64,000 nt of DNA from Ancylothrix sp036704045 (lineage in GTDB: Bacteria > Cyanobacteriota > Cyanobacteriia > Cyanobacteriales > Oscillatoriaceae): positions 159,234 through 223,233 of the forward strand of contig DATNQM010000042.1 in the NCBI GenBank assembly GCA_036704045.1, written 5' to 3'. Positions 43,704-52,024 of this stretch are shown here, piece after piece. Within the stretch, counting starts at the first letter, position 1. The number at the start of each line of letters is the position of its first letter. The notes under the pieces were generated by a model. The model had not been told where the DNA came from and did not search any database. It saw only the letters and a list, made by a program, of their open reading frames with translations. Position numbers and translations under genes: made by a program.

Positions 43704-45902
43704 GTGGTGAGTTCGTACTGTGTTACGCTGAGGCCGGTTTTTTCTTGTCTTGCGGATGGGATGTCGGCGGGGGTGAGTTTGCCGGCTGGTTTGTCTTCGC
43801 TTTCTTGGCATCAAGTGGCTACTTTTGAGGCACTTAGTGACCCCCATATTGATGTGATTTTTAATACGGCAATGACGGGGGATGGTAAAAGTTTGGCGGC
43901 TTTTTTAAAGTGTTTGGTGGAAGATTTTTATGCCCTTGCGCTTTATCCAACTAATGAACTTGCCCGCGATCAAGAGAAGCAAATTAATGGTTATATTCAG
44001 AAGTTTAAACCTCGTTTAGAACCGCGTGTTAACCGGCTTAGTAGTGCGGATTTAGAGGTGTATGCGGAAAATGAAAAGTTGAGGAAATCTGCGGCAATTG
44101 AAACGAGGGCCGGTCAATCGGAAATTTTGATTTCTAATTCTGATATTTTGCATTATTTGCATTTTGGTTGTTATTTGTCACAAGATGATAGTCCGGATCG
44201 GTTGTGGGGGAAAATTGATAAGGAGTTTAAGCTTTTTATTTTTGATGAGTTTCATGTTTTCCAAACTCCACAGGTGGCCGGTGTGCTTAATACGATGCTT
44301 TTAATTAAGCATACTAATCGGCATAATAAATTTTTGTTTCTTTCAGCAACTCCTAATGAACAATTGTTAGAAAAGTTGGAGGTGGCCGGTTTTCGTTGTA
44401 AGTTAATTGATCCTTTAAAAGAAGGGAAATATTACTTTGGTGATGTCAAAGAGGGCGGGCACGGGGACACAACCCCTACAGTAGATAGGAAATGGCGGCA
44501 AATTTTGCGAGAAGTTACTCTCAATTTTGTTTCGCTGGAATCAACTTTTCAATCGGCAGAAAATTGGCTTCAAAAAAATAGTAATTTGATTTTATCTTAT
44601 TTTTTGGAACAGCCAGGGAGTAAAGGTGCAATTATTCTGAATTCGATTGCATCGGTGAAGCGTTTAACGCCGTTTTTTAAGGCTTTATTAGCGCCTTATG
44701 GGTTGGTGGTGGGGGAAAACACCGGCCTGTCGGGAACCCAAACAAAAGCGCTTTCTTTGGAGGCTGATTTGGTTTTGGGGACGAGTACAATTGATGTGGG
44801 GGTGGATTTTAAGATTAATTTTTTGATTTTTGAATCGGCGGATGCGGGCAATTTTATTCAGCGGTTGGGAAGGTTGGGCCGGCATGATGGTTATGCAAAA
44901 AATGGGGAGTTTGTGGTGTTTGAAAAGTTTACTTCGTATGCTTTGATTCCTAAGTTTTTGGTGGAAAGGTTGTTTTTGGGGGAAACTCCACCGTTAGCAA
45001 CTGGAGGGATTTATGATAGGCCTTTTTTACAACAAAGTATTCTGGAAAATTACCGCAAAATTAATAATTTTGAGAGGTATGATTCAAGATGGGGAGTGGT
45101 GCAATCGTTTGTACTTTGCCAGAAATTAGGGCATCCAACGATTAAACAACAGTATGAACAAAGTCAGCTTGAGTTTCGGAAAGCTTGTGATTTGGTGTTT
45201 AATACAAAAGTGCAAAGTGTGTGGGGCCGGTTGAAGCAATGGAAGGCGGAATGGGAGGATTTGTCGGGGAATAAAACCGGCAATCCGATTGCGGAGGAGG
45301 CGGCAAGTTTTCGCGGTTCAAGTTCGCTTTTGTGTGGAATTTATGATTTAACAGAGTCTTATGAGGCTGACCGTTTTAAGACTTATGATTTGCCTGGTAT
45401 TGTGAGTAATTTGGAAATTGAAATGATGACAAAGGCTGATTATATGAGGGTTTTGGAAGAGACAGCGGGGCGTTTAAAACAACCGATTGCTAAGGGTAGA
45501 TATGAGTATTGTTTGGGGTTTATGAAGCTGCATTCTTATCGGCCTGAAAGGTTGAATTGGAAGTTTATTTATAGTGGGGATTTGCAGCCGGTGGCGGAGT
45601 CTTGGAAGGTGCAAATATTGACGGGTTTGCAAATTTGGCAACCGGGAAATTATTGGATTGATGAGGTGAATAAACGTTTAAAAAAACAAGCGTTGGTGAG
45701 TTATGTTATCAACCGGCCGGTGGTGGAAGTGCGAGCACGTTTGCGTTTACCGATGCACTTTCAAATTTATCCTATCAGTGATAATTACAGTTTGCATGAT
45801 GCCGGTGCACCTTATTGTATTGCGTTTGGTCAGTCTGCGTTGTTGATTGATACGTTGGCCGGTTGGTTTAAGAGTAAGGGGGGTGAGATATGGATCTGTT
45901 AG
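43704..45902 (+). CDS. cas3: Type I-D Cas3 helicase, cassette A
   Basis: The 732-residue superfamily 2 helicase begins at GTG 43,704 with GGAGGT just before it. Motifs: Walker A MTGDGKS (near residue 60), FIFDEFHVFQ as the DExH box, FLSATPNEQ, and QRLGRLGRHD as motif VI. It has no HD nuclease domain, which is the rule in type I-D where the HD resides in Cas10d. The gene is first in cassette A and cas10d starts 230 bases downstream. Residue order differs clearly from the cassette B copy. Confidence 0.93.
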   Translation: MVSSYCVTLRPVFSCLADGMSAGVSLPAGLSSLSWHQVATFEALSDPHIDVIFNTAMTGDGKSLAAFLKCLVEDFYALALYPTNELARDQEKQINGYIQKFKPRLEPRVNRLSSADLEVYAENEKLRKSAAIETRAGQSEILISNSDILHYLHFGCYLSQDDSPDRLWGKIDKEFKLFIFDEFHVFQTPQVAGVLNTMLLIKHTNRHNKFLFLSATPNEQLLEKLEVAGFRCKLIDPLKEGKYYFGDVKEGGHGDTTPTVDRKWRQILREVTLNFVSLESTFQSAENWLQKNSNLILSYFLEQPGSKGAIILNSIASVKRLTPFFKALLAPYGLVVGENTGLSGTQTKALSLEADLVLGTSTIDVGVDFKINFLIFESADAGNFIQRLGRLGRHDGYAKNGEFVVFEKFTSYALIPKFLVERLFLGETPPLATGGIYDRPFLQQSILENYRKINNFERYDSRWGVVQSFVLCQKLGHPTIKQQYEQSQLEFRKACDLVFNTKVQSVWGRLKQWKAEWEDLSGNKTGNPIAEEAASFRGSSSLLCGIYDLTESYEADRFKTYDLPGIVSNLEIEMMTKADYMRVLEETAGRLKQPIAKGRYEYCLGFMKLHSYRPERLNWKFIYSGDLQPVAESWKVQILTGLQIWQPGNYWIDEVNKRLKKQALVSYVINRPVVEVRARLRLPMHFQIYPISDNYSLHDAGAPYCIAFGQSALLIDTLAGWFKSKGGEIWIC

Positions 45903-46041
45903 CTGAAGCATGAACAACCGTAGACTTAGAAGTTGGGTTTTTCTGCCGAAATTTTAGATTTGAGGGTTTAATACTGATGAAAAGGCCGGTTTTTTGCGTT
46001 TGTCCTTTATTCGATAGTTTTTTGGAAGAGGGGACTTCTAT

Positions 46042-46070
46042 ACATCCGTATAATAGGGATGTCTTTTTAA
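46042..46070 (+). promoter_or_regulatory. Hairpin enclosing TATAAT before cas10d-A
   Basis: ACATCC (46,042-46,047) and GGATGT (46,057-46,062) flank TATAAT (46,049-46,054), and CTTTTTAA follows. It could be a terminator for cas3-A, or an operator over a -10 box for cas10d-A. No good -35 was found. Confidence 0.45.
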
Positions 46071-46132
46071 GATTTAAAGATTGTTTATTGAATTAGCACT
46101 CTTCTCACATAATCATAAATTAGAGATTAATA

Positions 46133-49100
46133 ATGCCTAAACAACGTAAAAAATCTGATGATGACGGGCAACAATTATCTTTTGATTTTTCAGGGGAAAT
46201 CGAAGAAAATATATCAGATGAATTTGACGATAACTGGGTGCCAGATTCCGATGAAGATTATGGTTTAGAAACACCGGCCAATCGTACAATTGAGCCAATT
46301 AGTACCGAGTTACTTACCCTAAAGCTATTACGAGAAGCGATTAAAGCGCAAAATACAGACGATGCAGTGATGGCAGATTTTGCTGAATATGTTTTGCCAA
46401 ATTTGCTGATAATTGCGATTGGTGTAACTGCCAAAGGTGGTAAATTTTTTGATGAATTAGATCGTCAAAGAGAAGCGGAAGGCAAAGAGAAAGTTAGACG
46501 TAATAATGCTGCGGATCAATCCCTAAATACTCATTTGTTAAATGGGTTATTTCCAGCCAATTTAATTGAACAACGCCTGGAAAAAATGGATACCACTGTG
46601 CGGCGGGTGGTGGGGGAAATAGAACGCCGGCTTCTTGTGGCGGGGTTTATTTTACATGATTTTGAAAAATTCCCAGATGCACCAGAAAATTGTCGGCAGC
46701 TTTCTATTGATGAACACCGAAAAATTATTGATAAGAAGGTTCAACAGCTAGGTTTAGACCGCTTTATTAATCCTGATGATTCCGAAGCGTATAAACTCTA
46801 TATTGATGATTTACTTTGCTTGGCATATAACGCACAACGCCGCCGAGATACCAACTGGAATTTTTCAAAATATGGGTTAAATCCTACTTTGAATGAGCGC
46901 AAATTAGTGTGCCTTTGTCATTTAACTTGTTTGGCTGATTCTTTGGCTTCCATTGTTAAGCACCCGCAAGATGCAGAACATACTCGCTTGTACGAATTAA
47001 TGCACAGTTTAAGTGATGGCAAAATGCGGTTAACGTACCACAGTATTACGGAAAATCGAGGTGTTTTAACTAATGTGGTGAATAATGCTGTGATGGAGGC
47101 TTTTACCGGCTTAAATACAGACGCAGAGACTTATTATGAACCGCTGCTTTATTTGCCGACTGGCGTCATTTATTTGGTGAAAAGAGATGCGCCGGAGGTG
47201 CCGGTGGAAGAATTACCAGAAAGGGTGGTGAGCAAAATTAAACAACTGTGTGCCGGTCAATTAAAACAACGACAAACCGGCTTCGGAAGAGACGGCAAAG
47301 GCATGAAGTATGCTGAATATTACAGCTTGTTTTTTGATGATAGCGGTTTGATGCAAGTAGGTTTAGATGCAGTTTTGCGAATATTGAATCCTAAAAAAGA
47401 TTCAGTTGGAAAAGACCGCAGCGATAACCTGGTAAAATTTCAAAAAATGGGGGTATTGCCGGCGGACTATGACTTCACTTTTGGTGATGATATTCGCATT
47501 GATCAAATTGCTGAATTTGGCGATTTAGTAAGCAGAAAAATCTGGGGAGAAACAGTTGAGAAAATCGAAAATGTGTGCAAACAAGACAAAAAACTTCCTA
47601 AGTTACCCGAACTTGATTTAGTCGAACACATTGCGAAACTTTGGAATTTGACGCAATATTTACCGCAAATTAGAGCCATTGAAAGAATTAACGAAAGTTT
47701 GAAAGAAAACAAACTGAAAGGAAACACCGGCGGCGTTCCTTATGAATGGTATTATCTGGCTGCAAAATATCTTGAACATCATCCGGGGATAGAAGATGTG
47801 CGAGAAATTTGTGAGCAAATAATTCCCCACCTTATGCAACTGATTACCCCGCTTATTTCAGCTTATAATTTAGCGGATGGTTGGGATGATGTGAGGTTGT
47901 GGGTGCAACGAGTTGTTATCCTGCCAAACTCGGCATCTAATGTATCACCGGCAGAGGTGTTTATCAAAGAATTTGAATACTATCAAGCTGCCAAAAAATC
48001 AGGAAGAGGAAGACAATTAATTTGCTCGATTTCGCATTCACCTTACAGCGTTACAGAGCAAATGGAATCTGCGGTTTTATTCACTCCTCAAGTTTATACA
48101 AATAAACAAATGTTGGGAGGATCGAATGCAAAACGGAACATTTCTAGCATTGCCGGTATTGAAATGATGCTGAGGCAAATTTTGATGAATCAAACACAAG
48201 CAGTCGGCAAAAAGTTTGAAGATGAAAAATACCGTTATCTCTACTTTTACCCGACTTATTATTTCACGCCAGAAACCAACAAATTCTTGCAAAAAGCCTA
48301 CGCTGGCATTGCGCAAACTCGTTTTGACACTAGCATTCGCAATCATTTTATTAGCAAAAATTTCCAGGCGAACTTTGACAAAGAACACTATCAAAAAGTC
48401 GATACTTTTTTGATTGACGAAAACCTTGAACCTGGAAAAGACCGCACCTTTAAACTTTCGTATCCCGAAGATCAACCGCTGACATTTTACTTCATGGCAA
48501 TGCCACCAGGAAGGGATGGAACCGATACAGAGTCTTGGGTAATGCCGGCTTGGTTAGCCTTTGCATTTCCGATGATTTTGGATGTTAAAACTGTGGTTTC
48601 CGAGTCACCTATTCCACCATTTAATGATGGTGCAGAATTTGAAGAAAGCGTATTTTTAGACAGTGCGCCACAAGCGTTTCGAGTGATTACAAAAGGTGAG
48701 CGTTTTCGCCTTGATTATATCCTTGAAGGTTGGACAGATGGCGAACAACAATATCCCGCACCTTTAAACGTTCTTACTGCTGCTTATGCAATACATCTTG
48801 ATGTCAATGCTGGCCAGGGGAAAACTGGTTATGACCCGAAATGGGGGAGGTTTTCGGAACTAGCAAAAGACTTTGAAACAAGTCCGCTATATGTTTTTGC
48901 GTACTTAAACAAATGGGTTCGTAATCAAGGAGTTGAAACCGCTCGCATTGAGAAGATTAAACTCTATGCGTATCAGTTTTATCCTTGTTTTGATCCCTAT
49001 GTAAAATTTGATGCAGAAACGGAGAAATTAATTGTAAAAAATGAGGTAAAATCAAAGATGAATCACCCGCAAAAATTGACTGAACTTTATCGCCTATTTT

Positions 49101-49501
49101 ATCGCGCAAATAAGCGATATAATCCAAAGGCAAATGCAGTTTTAAAACCCATAGAAGTTGCAGCGGATACGCTTTTAAAAGCTGATCCAAGTTTGCAAGG
49201 CGAGACATTGGTTTATGTGGTGGCGGCGGAAGTTTTTAAGCTGATGGATCGCGTTCGTGCTTCCCGTGCAGAAGGCTATGCAGTGATGATTAACAGGGAA
49301 GAAGAACGAGAGGCAATTTTAGATTTTGCTCGGTATTTTGTGGTCGATGTATTTGAGAAAGCTTTTGCCGGTGATCGTGCGCGTTTAGCCGGCCGGCAGC
49401 TTAATTTATACAAAGATACTTGCGAGTTTTTGTATCGTTTGGAAAACGATAAAGATAATAAAGCGCAAGCGAACAAAAATGCCGAGGAAGAATCCGAATA
49501 G
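46133..49501 (+). CDS. cas10d: Type I-D large subunit Cas10d (Csc3), cassette A
   Basis: The 1122-residue protein is the large subunit of the type I-D effector and carries the HD nuclease that cuts target DNA. The HD is visible as FILHDFEKFPDAPENC near residue 180, with later histidines in LVCLCHLTCLADS. The C-terminal part is predicted to be helical. It is 227 residues longer than the cassette B protein and shares little sequence by eye. An in-frame ATG at 49,058 with GAGGT upstream is a candidate start for Cas11d. Confidence 0.93.
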   Translation: MPKQRKKSDDDGQQLSFDFSGEIEENISDEFDDNWVPDSDEDYGLETPANRTIEPISTELLTLKLLREAIKAQNTDDAVMADFAEYVLPNLLIIAIGVTAKGGKFFDELDRQREAEGKEKVRRNNAADQSLNTHLLNGLFPANLIEQRLEKMDTTVRRVVGEIERRLLVAGFILHDFEKFPDAPENCRQLSIDEHRKIIDKKVQQLGLDRFINPDDSEAYKLYIDDLLCLAYNAQRRRDTNWNFSKYGLNPTLNERKLVCLCHLTCLADSLASIVKHPQDAEHTRLYELMHSLSDGKMRLTYHSITENRGVLTNVVNNAVMEAFTGLNTDAETYYEPLLYLPTGVIYLVKRDAPEVPVEELPERVVSKIKQLCAGQLKQRQTGFGRDGKGMKYAEYYSLFFDDSGLMQVGLDAVLRILNPKKDSVGKDRSDNLVKFQKMGVLPADYDFTFGDDIRIDQIAEFGDLVSRKIWGETVEKIENVCKQDKKLPKLPELDLVEHIAKLWNLTQYLPQIRAIERINESLKENKLKGNTGGVPYEWYYLAAKYLEHHPGIEDVREICEQIIPHLMQLITPLISAYNLADGWDDVRLWVQRVVILPNSASNVSPAEVFIKEFEYYQAAKKSGRGRQLICSISHSPYSVTEQMESAVLFTPQVYTNKQMLGGSNAKRNISSIAGIEMMLRQILMNQTQAVGKKFEDEKYRYLYFYPTYYFTPETNKFLQKAYAGIAQTRFDTSIRNHFISKNFQANFDKEHYQKVDTFLIDENLEPGKDRTFKLSYPEDQPLTFYFMAMPPGRDGTDTESWVMPAWLAFAFPMILDVKTVVSESPIPPFNDGAEFEESVFLDSAPQAFRVITKGERFRLDYILEGWTDGEQQYPAPLNVLTAAYAIHLDVNAGQGKTGYDPKWGRFSELAKDFETSPLYVFAYLNKWVRNQGVETARIEKIKLYAYQFYPCFDPYVKFDAETEKLIVKNEVKSKMNHPQKLTELYRLFYRANKRYNPKANAVLKPIEVAADTLLKADPSLQGETLVYVVAAEVFKLMDRVRASRAEGYAVMINREEEREAILDFARYFVVDVFEKAFAGDRARLAGRQLNLYKDTCEFLYRLENDKDNKAQANKNAEEESE
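49058..49501 (+). CDS. Predicted internally translated Cas11d small subunit, cassette A
   Basis: An in-frame ATG at codon 976 of cas10d-A (MNHPQKLTELYRLFYRANKR) is preceded by TGAGGT 10 bases upstream. It would give a 147-residue helical protein. In type I-D the small subunit Cas11d is known to be made from an internal start in cas10d. The size and site position fit, but translation is inferred. Confidence 0.55.
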   Translation: MNHPQKLTELYRLFYRANKRYNPKANAVLKPIEVAADTLLKADPSLQGETLVYVVAAEVFKLMDRVRASRAEGYAVMINREEEREAILDFARYFVVDVFEKAFAGDRARLAGRQLNLYKDTCEFLYRLENDKDNKAQANKNAEEESE

Positions 49502-49568
49502 CGCCCATCGTATGGGCAACCACAGGGGCAAATCACAAATTTTCAACAAACATCAATAGAGGTAAATT

Positions 49569-50609
49569 ATGGCTTTTCTGAAAAGTGTTGATTCTAAAGT
49601 TTTCCATACAGAAATTCCCTACAAACCGATGGGAAAATACGCACACTTTGTGACAATTCGTGTCACTGAATCTTACCCGCTTTTTCAAACCGATGGCGAG
49701 TTAAATAAAGCGCGAGTGCGGGCCGGTGTTCAAGATAGCACACCCATAAGCCGGCTCACCATGTTTAAGCGCAAACAATCAACACCAGAGCGCTTAGTTG
49801 GTCGGGAATTATTGCGAAATTACGGTTTAATGACAGCCGAAGAATGCGAATATAACGTTAGTTTTGCAATGAATAATCCCGACTGCATTATTTACGGTTT
49901 TGCAATAGGAGATTCGGGTTCGGAAAAATCAAAAGTCGTCGTTGATACTGCCTTTTCAATTACTCCTTTTGATGAAGCACACGAAACATTTACGCTCAAT
50001 GCTCCCTTTGAAAATGGTACAATGGCATCGAAAGGAGAAGATGGTTCAAAAGTTGGGGAAGTAACGAGTCGAATTAACTCACAAGATCATATCAAACCTC
50101 AAGTTTTCTTTCCCAGCATTGTCACCCTAAAAGACCCAACGGAAGCAGGATTTTTGTACGTTTTCAATAATATCCTACGCACCCGTCATTATGGCGCACA
50201 AACCACGCGCACAGGACGGGTACGAAATGAGTTAATTGGCGTGATTTTTGCCGATGGAGAAATTATCAGTAACTTGCGTTGGACACAGGCAATTTATGAC
50301 CATTTGCAAGCGAATGGAAAGCTGACTTTGCGCGATCCTTTGAATGAAAATGATGTGCTGGAAGCGGCTACAACTACAATTCAAAGTTTAATGGCTGAGG
50401 AGTTTATTGTGCATACAGATTTTGTGGGACAACAATTTACGGCTTTGTTTGATGAAGTTAAAGCTATTACCGGCAGCGAAACAGGCATTTTATCAATGTT
50501 GCAAAAAGCCGATGAAGAGGCAAAAGCTTACAACTTAATACACATTAAACAAAAGTCTGAAGGCGAAAAAAACAAACCCGAAAAAAGCAAAACTAAGAAG
50601 GAAAAATAA
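49569..50609 (+). CDS. csc2: Type I-D backbone protein Csc2 (Cas7), cassette A
   Basis: The 346-residue Cas7-family backbone subunit binds along the crRNA. It shares an obvious pattern with the cassette B protein: VTIRVTESYPLF, MFKRKQSTPERLVGRELLRN, HIKPQVFFPSIVTLKD and LRTRHYGAQTTRTGRVRNEL. The C-terminus is lysine-rich. A good Shine-Dalgarno (AGAGGTAAATT) precedes the ATG, 68 bases after cas10d-A. Confidence 0.94.
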   Translation: MAFLKSVDSKVFHTEIPYKPMGKYAHFVTIRVTESYPLFQTDGELNKARVRAGVQDSTPISRLTMFKRKQSTPERLVGRELLRNYGLMTAEECEYNVSFAMNNPDCIIYGFAIGDSGSEKSKVVVDTAFSITPFDEAHETFTLNAPFENGTMASKGEDGSKVGEVTSRINSQDHIKPQVFFPSIVTLKDPTEAGFLYVFNNILRTRHYGAQTTRTGRVRNELIGVIFADGEIISNLRWTQAIYDHLQANGKLTLRDPLNENDVLEAATTTIQSLMAEEFIVHTDFVGQQFTALFDEVKAITGSETGILSMLQKADEEAKAYNLIHIKQKSEGEKNKPEKSKTKKEK

Positions 50610-50614
50610 ATCCA

Positions 50615-51322
50615 ATGGCATTCATCTATCGATGTAATTTAGAACTGCACGACAGTCTTTATTTTGCCACCCGCGAAATTGGCAGACTGTATGAAACTGA
50701 GCCGGTGATTCACAATTACGCGCTGTGTTATGCGCTGGGATTAGTCGATAGCACAATTTATGCTACCACCGTTGCAGAAGAGCATTCCTATCGCTATTTT
50801 TGCCGAGAACAAGTGCCGAAATATCAGGAACACTTGACTCCCTTAAATCAGTGCGGAATTTACGTCACACCGGCCTATTCTGTCAACCATACAGCAGTTC
50901 TCAACACCTGGAAATACGCCAATAACAAGTACCATGTGAAGATGGAAAAAACCCAAAAAAATATTCCCAGTTTTGGCCGTACCAAAGAAATAGCACCAGA
51001 GAGTCAATTTGAGTTTTTTGTGATTAGCAAACAAAAAAAACTTACTTTTCCCCGATGGATACGGTTAGGAAAATGGGCAAGTAAAGCACAAGTGGAAATT
51101 TTAGAAACTTTGGAGGTGAGTGTTTCTGGTTCAGAAAAAGAGTTTAGTTTTCCCTATCCTCTTAATCCTTTGGATGTAATTTTTACGCATCAACTTTTGA
51201 GTTACGATACGGTAAATATGCCGCCGGTGAGTTTAATTCGTAACGTCAAAATACGGGGCTATTGCTACTCTTTCAATAAGCTGCATATTCCCGCTTGTAT
51301 GGAATACCGGTTTACGGTTTAA
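50615..51322 (+). CDS. csc1: Type I-D protein Csc1 (Cas5), cassette A
   Basis: The 235-residue Cas5-family protein caps the 5' end of the crRNA. It starts 5 bases after csc2. Matching segments in both Csc1 proteins are LYFATREIGRLYETE, PVIHNYALCYALGLV and RWIRLGKWASKAQVEI. It ends cassette A; a hairpin follows at 51,386-51,413. Confidence 0.92.
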   Translation: MAFIYRCNLELHDSLYFATREIGRLYETEPVIHNYALCYALGLVDSTIYATTVAEEHSYRYFCREQVPKYQEHLTPLNQCGIYVTPAYSVNHTAVLNTWKYANNKYHVKMEKTQKNIPSFGRTKEIAPESQFEFFVISKQKKLTFPRWIRLGKWASKAQVEILETLEVSVSGSEKEFSFPYPLNPLDVIFTHQLLSYDTVNMPPVSLIRNVKIRGYCYSFNKLHIPACMEYRFTV

Positions 51323-51385
51323 AACAACTAAAATTCGTGCCTAAAACCAAAAACCCATCCTATCCATCTACGTTCATCCGCGTTC

Positions 51386-51413
51386 ATCTGCGGTTAAAAA
51401 TTGAACCGCAGAT
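51386..51413. terminator. Hairpin after cassette A
   Basis: ATCTGCGGTT (51,386-51,395) pairs perfectly with AACCGCAGAT (51,404-51,413) over an 8-base loop. There is no strong T-run, so it may be a dispersed repeat as well as a terminator. Confidence 0.5.
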
Positions 51414-51471
51414 AAACGGCGATAGTGCATTCCCTACCTAAATGCTGAGGGTGATCGAGTGGTGGGGCTGA

Positions 51472-51600
51472 AAACTAAAAGGGCCAGATTTATTGTCTGG
51501 CCGGCCACCCCTCAAAGGGATTGATTTGGGAAAAAGCCTCACTGTGTCTACATGACATTACTTTCAATCCCTCAAAGGGATTTGACGGGTGCCGAGGCAA
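51472..51600 (-). ncRNA. Degenerate mini-CRISPR, CreR/CreA-like guide RNA
   Basis: On the minus strand a partial repeat ends at 51,561. Its last 22 bases match the long array repeat at 19 positions and keep the hairpin AATCCCT/AGGGATT and the ATTGAAA handle. A spacer begins at 51,560. A second, more degenerate repeat (core AATCCCTTTGAGGGG) lies around 51,509-51,522, 60 bases from the first. GGCCAGA/TCTGGCC (51,482-51,502) then CTTTTAGTTTT forms a terminator. TACAAT at 51,607-51,612 is a candidate -10 box. Cas6 could process it like a crRNA. Confidence 0.75.
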
Positions 51601-51683
51601 AAACTCATTGTAACATTCCCCTAATTTCACATTTACGAGAACATTGAAGATTCGAGGCGTGCTGAGGCAGCAAGTTATGATAA

Positions 51684-51724
51684 AGAGACATTTAAGTCTA
51701 TACTTTGTCTACATAACATTAAAC
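51684..51724 (+). promoter_or_regulatory. Promoter of cassette B overlapped by a protospacer with GTT PAM
   Basis: TATACT (51,699-51,704) is the best -10 box upstream of the GTG at 51,771. On the minus strand, bases 51,721 down to 51,702 match the first 20 bases of the mini-CRISPR spacer at 18 positions (mismatches at 7 and 17). The bases next to it (51,724-51,722) read GTT, a type I-D PAM. Pairing beyond position 20 is poor. Binding would cover the -10 box and start region. Confidence 0.7.
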
Positions 51725-51770
51725 ATTTTTGCTAGACTGAGATCACGAAGTCCATTCCAGGAGTCCAATC

Positions 51771-51962
51771 GTGAATTACTCAGTCGCCGATACCGCTCTC
51801 AAGATTGCTCAAAAGGAGGATCTAATTGAAGATCATAAGCATCACATCCTTTACCACCAGGCTGAGATTGGCCGGCTCACAAAAGAGATTAAGTATTTAA
51901 GATGCGAAGCTGTGATTAACGATGAAGGACAAATCATCAGCTTTAGCGATATTGAGCGCTAA
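51771..51962 (+). CDS. Small protein at the head of cassette B
   Basis: The 63-residue helical protein starts at GTG (MNYSVADTALKIAQKED) with AGGAG 9 bases upstream. It is strongly charged, with likely coiled-coil character (EDHKHHILYHQAEIGRLTKE). It has no recognised family. It is the first gene behind the promoter hit by the mini-CRISPR spacer, and cas10d-B starts 62 bases downstream after a small GTGAA/TTCAC hairpin. It could be a regulated toxin (CreT-like), an accessory Cas protein or a leader peptide. Confidence 0.6.
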   Translation: MNYSVADTALKIAQKEDLIEDHKHHILYHQAEIGRLTKEIKYLRCEAVINDEGQIISFSDIER

Positions 51963-52024
51963 GTCTGTTCTCTCTATTGTGAAGCCACTTTTTTTCACTC
52001 ACTTTTAAATAGGAGAGTTAATGT

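Larger units (their letters stand above)
51323..51770. other. Regulatory region between cassettes A and B, 448 bases
   Basis: The region contains, left to right, a hairpin terminator for cassette A, a minus-strand mini-CRISPR transcript with its own terminator, and the promoter of cassette B with a matching protospacer. Details are in the separate entries. Confidence 0.75.

Noticed and set aside
46042..46070. ATCC...GGGAT hairpin before cas10d-A as a relic of the array repeat
   Set aside because: Only the stem resembles the repeat, and no handle or spacer-like match was seen; terminator or operator is more likely.
46093..46101. TTAGCACTC before cas10d-A, resembling half of the HrcA CIRCE site
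   Set aside because: The second half GAGTGCTAA is absent at the required 9-base spacing, so it is most likely chance.
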